Part shown: positions 9,186 through 16,776 of the stretch, in pieces
Layout: every line of letters starts with the position of its first letter
How positions within the stretch are numbered: the stretch's first letter is position 1
Origin: UBA11400 sp964473555
Lineage (GTDB): Bacteria > Bacteroidota > Rhodothermia > Balneolales > HLUCCA01
Direction: 5' to 3'
DNA: 64,000 nucleotides
NCBI GenBank assembly: GCA_964473555.1
Contig: CAYYPL010000002.1
Location: 372,001 to 436,000 of the forward strand
Program-made: the position numbers and the translations under genes
Notes under the pieces: model-generated
Database searches by the model: none
What the model was told of the DNA's origin: nothing
Seen by the model: the letters and a program-made list of their open reading frames with translations, nothing else

Positions 9186-9784
9186 TTGGAGTCCGATTCA
9201 GTATCATTTTTGATGGTGAAGGTACCGCTGACTGAATCCAGGGTGTAAATGATGAGCCTGTCGTCGCCTTTAAGCCCAAATCCAACAATACTATCGCTAG
9301 GCGTTATGATAGTAACCGCTCCCTCGGCCAGTATACTTCTGGAAAACTGAAACCATGTCAGGGATTCGGTTCTGAGTGTCTTTTGATCCACAGTTTGAAC
9401 AGATACACCACCATCCAGATAAAATTCACTTCTTTTGTTCAAATATACTGCACGCCCTGCAGACACATAGGTCTCAGGTTGACCAAGTTCATCTCTTACT
9501 TCAATATATACAGGCCCATAAAGCACCGTTGAGGAATTCTGGCCCTGTTCGTTGGAAACGGCATAGGGACTGGTGATGTGAACAAATCGTTGACCATCCT
9601 CAATCAACTCCATAGTCACACCCCAGGTTTCCGATTCGTAGGAGGTGGAGTCGGAGAGGGCACTGTTGATTGCGGCACGATCCTGATCAGATACCTCACT
9701 GCAGGCTACTGATAAAATCACAGTCAGGCAAACAAGACTTAATCGTGTACGACTAGGTTGTGCCGAAAATTCGGTCACCGGCAT
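9182..9784 (-). CDS. lptC: LptC-like LPS export lipoprotein
   Basis: A 200-residue LptC-family protein. The N-terminus carries a hydrophobic stretch ending in a lipobox-like LSVAC (Cys28), so it is probably a lipoprotein rather than a single-pass anchored protein as in E. coli. The rest reads as beta-jellyroll strands (VSNEQG..TVLYGPVYIEV, GGVSVQTVDQKTLRTESLTW). It would accept LPS from the LptBFG transporter and pass it to the OstA-like bridge. The ATG lies inside the last 32 bases of upp; an upstream ATG at 9829 would give more overlap and no better signal sequence. Confidence 0.8.
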   Translation of the reverse strand: MPVTEFSAQPSRTRLSLVCLTVILSVACSEVSDQDRAAINSALSDSTSYESETWGVTMELIEDGQRFVHITSPYAVSNEQGQNSSTVLYGPVYIEVRDELGQPETYVSAGRAVYLNKRSEFYLDGGVSVQTVDQKTLRTESLTWFQFSRSILAEGAVTIITPSDSIVGFGLKGDDRLIIYTLDSVSGTFTIKNDTESDSK

Positions 9785-10391
9785 CACCCAGCCCTGGAAG
9801 AATGTAGGCGTCTTCATTGAGTCGTTCATCTATAGATGCGGTGATAATTGGAACATCGGGGTGCTCGGTATGAACTGCTTCGACTCCCTCTGGAGCTGCG
9901 ATCAGGCACATAAAACGAATGGATTTAGCACCTTGTTGTTTGAGGTATCGGATAGCATCATTCGCTGATCCTCCGGTTGCCAGCATGGGATCGACAAGTA
10001 GGATGGTGTCTTTATCAAGTCCAATTTTGGGCAGATTGATGTAGTATTCTACTGGTTTATGGGTGGTTTTATCGCGATAGATTCCGAGGTGGCCAATACG
10101 TGCTTCTGGAATAAATTGGGTAATGGCATCTACTAAACCCAATCCAGCTCTGAGTATGGGCACCACGGTGATGCCAGTATCAATGATAAAACCAGTAGTT
10201 AGCTGCATCGGAGTTTGAACGTTGACCGATTTCAACGGAAGTTTATCCAGGGCATGGTAGGCTAGTATTGTCGCTAATCTATTTAATACTGGCCTGAAAA
10301 CGGCTGAAGGTGTGGATTTATCCCGTAGAATGGTCAGATCTCTGGCCACTACGGGATGTTCAACCACGATGATCTGACGGTTTTGCGTCAT
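9753..10391 (-). CDS. upp: Uracil phosphoribosyltransferase
   Basis: A 212-residue type I phosphoribosyltransferase that makes UMP from uracil and PRPP (pyrimidine salvage). The PRPP loop is LVDPMLATGGSA (132-143); VPILRAGLG (77-85) and the C-terminal GLGDAGDRIFGT are specific uracil-binding signatures of Upp. Length matches the family. The ATG abuts the symporter stop, and the 3' end overlaps lptC, placing nucleotide salvage in one transcript with LPS transport; I see no functional reason for that link. Confidence 0.96.
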   Translation of the reverse strand: MTQNRQIIVVEHPVVARDLTILRDKSTPSAVFRPVLNRLATILAYHALDKLPLKSVNVQTPMQLTTGFIIDTGITVVPILRAGLGLVDAITQFIPEARIGHLGIYRDKTTHKPVEYYINLPKIGLDKDTILLVDPMLATGGSANDAIRYLKQQGAKSIRFMCLIAAPEGVEAVHTEHPDVPIITASIDERLNEDAYILPGLGDAGDRIFGTT

Positions 10392-10393
10392 TA

Positions 10394-12034
10394 TCAGACT
10401 TCCATACGCTTGAAGTAATCGGTAGTCAACTTAACCACTACACCTGACAGAGCAAACAGACCAATCAGGTTGGGAATGGTCATAATACCCAGGGCAATGT
10501 CACCGATTGTCCATACCATGGACAGTGACAAAATAGCGCCAACAAAGTGCATGACCACATACACGGTACGGTAGTAAATAATGGATTTGTCACCCAGCAG
10601 ATACTGTATCGATCGATCCCCGTAATAGCTCCAGCTTATCGATGTCGATATACCAAAGAGTAAGACACATAACGTGACCAGGTATTTGCCGCCGGGTAGC
10701 AATGGAGCTAAGCCCTTATCAAAGGCATAACTGGTTAAGCTGGCTCCATTTTCGATCACATTACCATAAAGAGTACCTGTACTACCAACTTCTTCACTGA
10801 TGGCAACTGGGCCGGATCCTGAACCAAGTGTGGTTACTGTTCCTGTAAAATACTGTGTTTGTTCCACATTTGAATACAATGTGTCAACACTGAAATCATA
10901 GCGAATCAGAGTTCCGTTCTGAGGAATCCCATCGATTACGTGAAGTGTGTTCGCGGAGTCATTATACGGGGTATCAATACGGATTACTGTATCTGCATTA
11001 CTCAATGGAATGGTCGCTGCGTGTTTATCGTCCCAAACGCCAGTAATGATAATAACCAAGCCGGTCATGGTGCATATCAATAGCGTATCTATGAAAGGCT
11101 CAAGCAACGCAACAACGCCTTCACGAACGGGCTCGTCGGTTTTGGCTGCTGCGTGAGCAATTGGGGCAGAACCTTGTCCGGCTTCGTTTGAGAAGAGTCC
11201 GCGCTTGATTCCCCAGACCATGGTGGTAATAATTGCACCAGACCCAACCCCATAAGCACCAGCCTCAGGGTTCAAAGCAGAAGAGATAATCAGACCAAGT
11301 GATGGCAGTATCTGATCATAGTTTAAGAGGAGAATAATCAGAGCTCCGAACACATAAATGATTGCCATCAACGGCGTGAGACGCGCTGTTACGCTTCCAA
11401 TTCGCTTGATACCCCCAATGATCACAATTCCAACCAGAGAAGCAGTGATGAGTCCTGTTATTGCTACAGGGATATTGAATGTGGTGAAGACCGTATCGGC
11501 CACTGTATTGGCCTGAACCGCGTTTCCGGTAAGGAACGAACAGATAACCGCTGAAATGGCGAATATCACAGCAAGCCACTTCCAGTTCGGGCCGAGCCCT
11601 TTTTCGATGTAATACATAGGTCCACCAGAGACTGAACCATCCGGATTGTTAGACCGGTAATGTACGGCGAGTGTACACTCTGAGTATTTTATCGCCATTC
11701 CCAGCAGAGCGGTTACCCACATCCAGAATAAAGCACCGGGACCACCATAGTGAATAGCAATAGCCACTCCCGCAATATTTCCGATTCCCACTGTAGCTGA
11801 AAGTGCGGTACTTAGTGCCTGGAAGTGATTTACGTCACCCACATCATTTGGATCATCGTAGTAACCAGAGACTACTTTTATTCCATGCTTGAATTTTCTT
11901 ACCTGGATAAATCCGAGACGAAGCGTGATAAAAATTCCGTATCCCAGAAGAATCACAACCATCAACGGAAATATACTGGGTGTATTCCACACCAGGTCGT
12001 TAAGGGTATTTACGATTTGACCAAATAACTCCAT
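10394..12034 (-). CDS. Sodium:alanine symporter (AGCS family)
   Basis: A 546-residue AGCS amino-acid:cation symporter of the inner membrane. The AGCS signature GLFSNEAGQGSAPIAHAAA (280-298) and the ALSATVGIGNIAGVA substrate-site segment (77-91) are intact, with about ten membrane helices. Between the helix ending in TGVW (334) and the conserved GASLTSYAF (430) there is an insertion of roughly 90 hydrophilic residues (NADTVIRIDTPYNDS onwards), predicted to be extracytoplasmic; standard members have only a short loop. It is the first gene of the symporter-upp-lptC-ostA unit. Substrate (alanine or glycine) is inferred from the family. Confidence 0.9.
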   Translation of the reverse strand: MELFGQIVNTLNDLVWNTPSIFPLMVVILLGYGIFITLRLGFIQVRKFKHGIKVVSGYYDDPNDVGDVNHFQALSTALSATVGIGNIAGVAIAIHYGGPGALFWMWVTALLGMAIKYSECTLAVHYRSNNPDGSVSGGPMYYIEKGLGPNWKWLAVIFAISAVICSFLTGNAVQANTVADTVFTTFNIPVAITGLITASLVGIVIIGGIKRIGSVTARLTPLMAIIYVFGALIILLLNYDQILPSLGLIISSALNPEAGAYGVGSGAIITTMVWGIKRGLFSNEAGQGSAPIAHAAAKTDEPVREGVVALLEPFIDTLLICTMTGLVIIITGVWDDKHAATIPLSNADTVIRIDTPYNDSANTLHVIDGIPQNGTLIRYDFSVDTLYSNVEQTQYFTGTVTTLGSGSGPVAISEEVGSTGTLYGNVIENGASLTSYAFDKGLAPLLPGGKYLVTLCVLLFGISTSISWSYYGDRSIQYLLGDKSIIYYRTVYVVMHFVGAILSLSMVWTIGDIALGIMTIPNLIGLFALSGVVVKLTTDYFKRMEV

Positions 12035-12277
12035 GTTGACGCCTTTAATTACGATTTCTTTTGACGCTCCAAGGTATCAAAGTTTTTGCAATATGTTAAT
12101 ATTCCAATAAATTTTTATCACTTAGTTTTTAAGTGGAACTTTTTTATTTAGTTACACTGTTTATTATCGAGACTTTCGACTGCAACTAAAAGTCCAAGGC
12201 AGGTCACTTATTCTAGCACTTACTCAAATAGCATAGAGCACATTGTGTCTTAATCAATTAACCAACATCGAACTCCT

Positions 12278-12565
12278 ATGACAAAGTCAGACATCGTTGA
12301 TATCATTTCTTCATCCACGGGTATATCAAAAATCGAAACAGAAGCTGTTGTTAAGGGGTTTCTGGAAACGGTTATCGAATCGTTGAAAAAGGGCGAACAC
12401 ATAGAACTTAGAGGATTCGGTAGCTTTAAAGTAGTACGGAGAGCACCGCGTGTGGCCAGAAATCCAAAAACAAATCAGGAAGTGACGGTACCATCCCAGT
12501 ACGTGCCCGTACTTAAGGTCTCTAAGGATTTCAAAACGGCGGTTCACACCTCCTTGAGTAAATAA
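12278..12565 (+). CDS. HU/IHF-family DNA-bending protein
   Basis: A 95-residue nucleoid protein. It has the HU/IHF fold signature GFGSFKV followed by RVARNPKTNQEV, the beta-arm motif with the Pro residue that intercalates into DNA. EHIELRGFGSF and the overall length fit HU/IHF-beta-like proteins; which subtype it is cannot be told. It sits alone behind a 243-base AT-rich intergenic region shared with the divergent symporter operon, in which I found no exact TAnnTTTG box. Confidence 0.93.
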   Translation: MTKSDIVDIISSSTGISKIETEAVVKGFLETVIESLKKGEHIELRGFGSFKVVRRAPRVARNPKTNQEVTVPSQYVPVLKVSKDFKTAVHTSLSK

Positions 12566-12701
12566 ACTTGTATTTTTTCGGATTGATTGTTCTTTTAACT
12601 ATACACGAACTGAAAAATTGCTTATCTTGATCGACTTTCGGATAAGGTAATATGGGGCGTTGTTTCGCTTCACGAGTTTAAAACAAAGAAAGGTGGATTC
12701 A

Positions 12702-12791
12702 ATGCCAAGTGGCAAGAAAAGAAAACGCGCTAAGATCGCAAAGCACAAGCGTAAAAAGCGTCTGAGAAAAAACAGACATAAGAAAAAATAA
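12702..12791 (+). CDS. 29-residue bS22/mS38-like ribosomal peptide (AURKAIP1/COX24 type)
   Basis: A tiny ORF: MPSGKKRKRAK, then KHKRKKRLRKNRHKKK, ending in TAA. The peptide is over half Lys/Arg, and its sequence is that of the AURKAIP1/COX24-domain peptides found across Bacteroidota, related to mitochondrial mS38 and mycobacterial bS22 that bind 16S rRNA near the decoding centre. The exact match of this short motif, a ribosome-site-like AAGGTGG about 5 bases before the ATG and a dedicated terminator all support a real gene. It is below the length limit of most gene finders. The ribosomal role is known from homologues, not from this sequence. Confidence 0.85.
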   Translation: MPSGKKRKRAKIAKHKRKKRLRKNRHKKK

Positions 12792-12818
12792 AAGCCTGTT
12801 AAAGGCTTTTATTTTTTT
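12789..12818 (+). terminator. Intrinsic terminator of the bS22-like gene
   Basis: TAAAAGCCT (12789-12797) pairs perfectly with AGGCTTTTA (12803-12811) around a 5-base loop GTTAA, followed by seven Ts. The stem includes the stop codon of the 29-residue ORF, so the gene and terminator are fused into a very compact unit. Confidence 0.9.
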
Positions 12819-12847
12819 AGTCAGTCCAACATCGTTGAACGTTTAAA

Positions 12848-13501
12848 TTAGGCAGCTACCGATTTCAAAGATGACTCTGCGATTTGGATGATTCTGTTAG
12901 AACGTATCAGTATGAGCTGCAACTTTCTGGAAATGAAATCGAGAATCTGATTCAAATCGGTCATCTGATCCAAAGTAAATTGAAAGTATGAAATCAGTGA
13001 CATGGTCGACAAATATCTTCCAACGGTATCTCCATCAACTTCTATGTGCCACCTGCTGATGATGTAATCTGCGGGCAATGTGTCGTGGATGCGCTTATTG
13101 ATGGTATCCATCCATACAGATGCGCGTTCAATCCGATCTGAATCTGCAGTGTTACGGGAGTCGTTCATGACTACATCGGGTCTCAAATTCCAGGTCACCT
13201 CAACATCCATGCCCGGTAGTACGGATGAGTGTTCGATTGAAAGGTTTGAACTTAGTAACGGATGCTTTTCCATTCCAGGCAGTTGCCGTGCACAGTTGCT
13301 TTCACGGAACTTGTCCCAGTCAAAATTGATCGTCACATCACGGACATAATCGGATAATCCAGAGAGATCGATTTTTATTTCAAGACCCGTGGCGTTTATG
13401 GTTTCATCCGTCCAGACATGGAACTCAGCAGGTTCAATATTCTTTTTGTTCAAGTCTGATTTAATGCGGTTTATGAAGGTGTTGAAAATTGGATATCTCA
13501 T
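12848..13501 (-). CDS. Uncharacterised 217-residue protein
   Basis: I do not recognise this protein. From the ATG at 13501 it begins MRYPIFNTFINRIKSDLN and is a soluble mixed alpha/beta protein without a signal peptide. Features include alternating strand-like segments (LEIKIDLSGLSDYVRDVTINFDWDKF split by a loop, VEVTWNLRPDVV, WHIEVDGDTVGRY) and a C-terminal helical region. A longer reading from 13657 would overlap the divergent RqcH-like gene, so the shorter form is preferred. It is divergent from the RqcH-like gene with 77 bases between starts, which may indicate shared control but not a function. Confidence 0.65.
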   Translation of the reverse strand: MRYPIFNTFINRIKSDLNKKNIEPAEFHVWTDETINATGLEIKIDLSGLSDYVRDVTINFDWDKFRESNCARQLPGMEKHPLLSSNLSIEHSSVLPGMDVEVTWNLRPDVVMNDSRNTADSDRIERASVWMDTINKRIHDTLPADYIISRWHIEVDGDTVGRYLSTMSLISYFQFTLDQMTDLNQILDFISRKLQLILIRSNRIIQIAESSLKSVAA

Positions 13502-13578
13502 AGATTGCGACGATAATTTTAGATAAAGTTGAACCTGAAAACTGTTTAACAAACTCCATGTATCTCTTAACTTCCTGA

Positions 13579-15165
13579 ATGAACAATTATTATACATTAA
13601 TATATCTAATTCGTGAGTGGAAGGAAACACTGATTGGCTCCACATTTGATGTGGCACTGTCTACTCGCAGAAATTTATTGGAGTTATTCTTTGAGAAAGA
13701 TAATCCGATACGACTGATATTTTCTTCAAACCCACAACATGCCGCGCTCTTCACAGACAGATATCAGGCGCCAAGGCGGCATAATACAACGACCGTTTTC
13801 GATGTCCTTTGCGGGGATAGCGTAACAGAGGTCAAACTTGCTGAATCGGATAGATTTGTTGAGTTGGTCTTTGAATCAGGAAAGAAACTTGTCTTTCTTT
13901 TGTACTCGAATCACGCCAATTCCATATTGATTGATGAGGGTACTGTGATGGAAGCGTTCAAAAGAGATAGAACACTAGCCGGGCAATCGGCTCCTGAACC
14001 CGCTCCTGTAGTTCAGCAAAAACAAACAGAAATTCTTAAGATAAATGACCTGATTGCCTGTTATGATCCATTATTACCCCGTAATGCAGTAAGATATGTG
14101 TTGAGAAATCTGGATCTAAGAGAAAATCAGAACGTAGCCGTATCAAAGCTGCAAGCTATCCAACATTCACTTTCAAATCAGGCTTTTCCTCATTTCTCGG
14201 ACGAACTGGGATTCAGTATCGTCGATCCGGAGATACTTGGTGTCGGTTTGGTCAAACACTTTGACCGTGTAAATGAAGCCGTAGCATACTCATTTTTCAA
14301 ATGGGTAAAGTTTCAGGATTTTGATACCAAAAAAAAGTCTGTCACCGACCGTATTGAAAAAACCATCTCAAGAACGAACGTGGCCATTAGCGAGTTGTCG
14401 CACGGCGAAGATGTGGATGAAAAAGTCGATCTACTCGAAAAATACGGACATTTACTGATGTCTACTTCCACAGGTACTACTGAATCCGGTTTTGTACGGG
14501 TGAATGACTACTATCAGGGAGGGATTGACATACAGATCAAAGTTGATCCACAAAAATCGCTGGTACAAAACGCCCAGGATTATTATCAAAAGTCACAAAG
14601 TGTCAGAAAAGCTGCTCTGACCTATTCAAAGCGATTACAGGACTTCAGGCAAAAGCTCGAGCAATTAAACGCAATGCTCAAAGAGGTTAAAGAAATAAAA
14701 TTCGGCAGGGATTTGGAGAAGTGGTTGAATTCAAACGAGCACGTACTCAGACGAATTGGTTATTCAGAATCAGACTCCATTCAAACAGCTCAACATTTTC
14801 GATCTTACCCAATTGGTAGTTATGAAGTTAGAGTCGGAAAGAGTGCTGTTTCCAACGATGAATTGTTGAGCATCTCGCGGAAAGATGACATCTGGATGCA
14901 CGCCCGTGGAGTATCTGGTTCGCATGTAGTTATTCCTTTAAACAAGAATCAACCATTACCTCCAGCACCTATTTTGGAGTATGCCGCTGGTTTAGCAGCT
15001 TTTTTTTCAAAAGCAAAGGGATCTTCCCTGGTTCCTGTTATCTTTACCCGCAAAAAACATGTTCGGAAATCCAAAGGAATGGCGCCTGGGGCCGTTTTTG
15101 TAGACAAAGAAGAAGTTTTGTTGGTTCCACCTGTTAAACCTGATGAACAGATTACCGATGACTAA
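13579..15165 (+). CDS. rqcH: RqcH-like NFACT ribosome quality-control protein
   Basis: A 528-residue NFACT-family protein (bacterial RqcH/Fbp, eukaryotic NEMF/Rqc2). RqcH binds obstructed 50S subunits carrying peptidyl-tRNA and recruits tRNA-Ala to add C-terminal alanine tails. The NFACT-N domain spans about residues 1-170 and keeps the Asp-Arg pair at SDRFVEL (Asp91-Arg92), which in B. subtilis RqcH is required for tailing. A helical coiled-coil middle (about 250-390) follows, then the NFACT-R domain with the DDIWMHARG signature. The 3' end overlaps aroK by 8 bases. No fibronectin-binding or export signal is visible despite the older family name. Confidence 0.85.
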   Translation: MNNYYTLIYLIREWKETLIGSTFDVALSTRRNLLELFFEKDNPIRLIFSSNPQHAALFTDRYQAPRRHNTTTVFDVLCGDSVTEVKLAESDRFVELVFESGKKLVFLLYSNHANSILIDEGTVMEAFKRDRTLAGQSAPEPAPVVQQKQTEILKINDLIACYDPLLPRNAVRYVLRNLDLRENQNVAVSKLQAIQHSLSNQAFPHFSDELGFSIVDPEILGVGLVKHFDRVNEAVAYSFFKWVKFQDFDTKKKSVTDRIEKTISRTNVAISELSHGEDVDEKVDLLEKYGHLLMSTSTGTTESGFVRVNDYYQGGIDIQIKVDPQKSLVQNAQDYYQKSQSVRKAALTYSKRLQDFRQKLEQLNAMLKEVKEIKFGRDLEKWLNSNEHVLRRIGYSESDSIQTAQHFRSYPIGSYEVRVGKSAVSNDELLSISRKDDIWMHARGVSGSHVVIPLNKNQPLPPAPILEYAAGLAAFFSKAKGSSLVPVIFTRKKHVRKSKGMAPGAVFVDKEEVLLVPPVKPDEQITDD

Positions 15166-15703
15166 TTTGGTACTATGCGGATTTATGGGTTCCGGCAAGA
15201 GCCGTTTGGGACGCTATCTTGCCAATACATTAAAAGTTCAGTTTGAAGATCTGGATGATTGTATCCAAACGGACCTTAAAATGAGCATTTCTGAAATCTT
15301 CGGGAAATTTGGTCAGGACTACTTCAGAGCTTATGAACAGGACCTTTTGTACAGAAAGTTGAAGGATTCTAATCGTGTGTTAGCTTTGGGAGGGGGTAGT
15401 TTGTCCACTCAGGAGTTGGTTGACAGCATTAAAGAGCACAATGTACTGGTCTTTATAGCTCCAGATTTTGAAGATCTGATTTCGAGGATACAAGGAAAGT
15501 CCAAAAGGCCACTTGTCATGCATGCCGACGGTACTTTTAAAACCAAAGACGTCTTAAAAGCCGATTTATATCCTCTTTACAAGTCCAGGCTTGAATACTA
15601 TAATCAGGCACATATTCAATTCAAGCCTCAATCTCATTGGACCGCTGAACAGTCTGGCGCAAAATTGATCAAACTCATTTCAGAATTTCATCATGAAGTT
15701 TAA
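15158..15703 (+). CDS. aroK: Shikimate kinase
   Basis: A 181-residue P-loop kinase that phosphorylates shikimate at O3 in the chorismate pathway. Walker A is GFMGSGKS (8-15), the shikimate-binding Asp is in EDLDDCI (30-36), and LALGGGS and KRPL lie where expected. The ATG at 15158 gives an 8-base overlap with the previous stop (ATGACTAA); an ATG 5 codons upstream is possible but adds nothing conserved. It overlaps aroB by 11 bases, so aroK-aroB are translationally coupled steps of the same pathway. Confidence 0.93.
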   Translation: MTNLVLCGFMGSGKSRLGRYLANTLKVQFEDLDDCIQTDLKMSISEIFGKFGQDYFRAYEQDLLYRKLKDSNRVLALGGGSLSTQELVDSIKEHNVLVFIAPDFEDLISRIQGKSKRPLVMHADGTFKTKDVLKADLYPLYKSRLEYYNQAHIQFKPQSHWTAEQSGAKLIKLISEFHHEV

Positions 15704-16769
15704 TATAGATACATCCAGAAGTCATCAATGTAAGGTCATTGTCAATAAGGATTTGCGTAGCAATCTTTCTGATTACATCGGAGCCCAGCAGGCCAACTGT
15801 TTTGTCCTAATTGATGAATATGTGAATCAACTCTATCGGTCCGACCTTGAAAAAGGCCTAGGACCGCAGTTTCCTGCTCGATTTGTAAGTATCCCATCTG
15901 GTGAAAAAAGTAAATCCTTGTTCGAGTTTGAGCGACTTCTGGATTACTTACTGGAAAACGGGGTACGAAGAAATTCAGTAGTGTTGGCCGTTGGGGGTGG
16001 AGTAACGGGTGACTTATCCGGGTTTGTAGCAGCTAGTGTACATCGTGGTTTGCGCCTGATTCATATACCCACCACGCTGTTGGCAATGGTAGACAGTTCA
16101 ATTGGTGGTAAAACAGGGATTAATCACCCCTCCGGTAAAAATCTAATTGGAGCGTTTTATCAACCCGAATCCATTCTGATTGATCCCGGGTTCCTGGATA
16201 CACTACCTGCCAGAGAATGGAACTGTGGCTTCGGTGAAGTTCTGAAGTATGCCTGTATTTCGGATCCTGAGATATTTAGTCAAATTGGTGCTGTTTCCGA
16301 TTGGAAACAGATTCCAATATTGGATGATTTAATCACTCGATGTGCCCGAATTAAGGCAGATATTGTGATGAGAGATGAACTTGAAACGGGTGAAAGAGCT
16401 TTCCTGAATTTTGGGCATACATTTGCCCATGCCTTGGAACAGGTAACCCAGTTCACTCGATTTGCTCATGGTGAGGCTGTATATGTGGGATTGGTAGCTG
16501 CAACCTGGCTATCGGGCCAGACCGGCGCGCGTGTTGATTTAAAGCAACTGCTCTTGTATCGTGATCTGTTCAAACTGGATACCAACGGACTTGAAGGTAA
16601 GATTGACCATCTCATCGAGGTGATGCACAGAGATAAAAAAATGAGCAGTGATGTACTCAAATTGATTTTGCTGGATTCATATGGGGCACCCAAGTCGGTT
16701 ATATTCAGTGATTACACACTTTTAAAACGTGCTTGGTCGTTTTCCCTTCAACAACTAAACTGCCTGTAA
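15693..16769 (+). CDS. aroB: 3-dehydroquinate synthase
   Basis: A 358-residue AroB, which converts DAHP to 3-dehydroquinate using NAD and a divalent metal. The glycine-rich AVGGGVTGDLSGF, the TTLLAMVDSSIGGKTGIN block and the metal ligands in NFGHTFAHALE and FAHGEAV are all present. Length and domain order are standard. Two pathway enzymes in overlapping frames followed 7 bases later by tamB suggest one long message from rqcH to tamB. Confidence 0.96.
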   Translation: MKFNIDTSRSHQCKVIVNKDLRSNLSDYIGAQQANCFVLIDEYVNQLYRSDLEKGLGPQFPARFVSIPSGEKSKSLFEFERLLDYLLENGVRRNSVVLAVGGGVTGDLSGFVAASVHRGLRLIHIPTTLLAMVDSSIGGKTGINHPSGKNLIGAFYQPESILIDPGFLDTLPAREWNCGFGEVLKYACISDPEIFSQIGAVSDWKQIPILDDLITRCARIKADIVMRDELETGERAFLNFGHTFAHALEQVTQFTRFAHGEAVYVGLVAATWLSGQTGARVDLKQLLLYRDLFKLDTNGLEGKIDHLIEVMHRDKKMSSDVLKLILLDSYGAPKSVIFSDYTLLKRAWSFSLQQLNCL

Positions 16770-16776
16770 CCTATTG

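Noticed and set aside
12035..12277. Riboswitch or large regulatory RNA in the symporter/HU intergenic region
   Set aside because: The region is AT-rich without a stable multi-stem structure that I can trace; no known riboswitch core is visible.
13502..13657. Longer N-terminus of the unknown minus-strand protein
   Set aside because: It would overlap the start of the divergent RqcH-like gene, and the extra 52 residues show no conserved or signal-like features.
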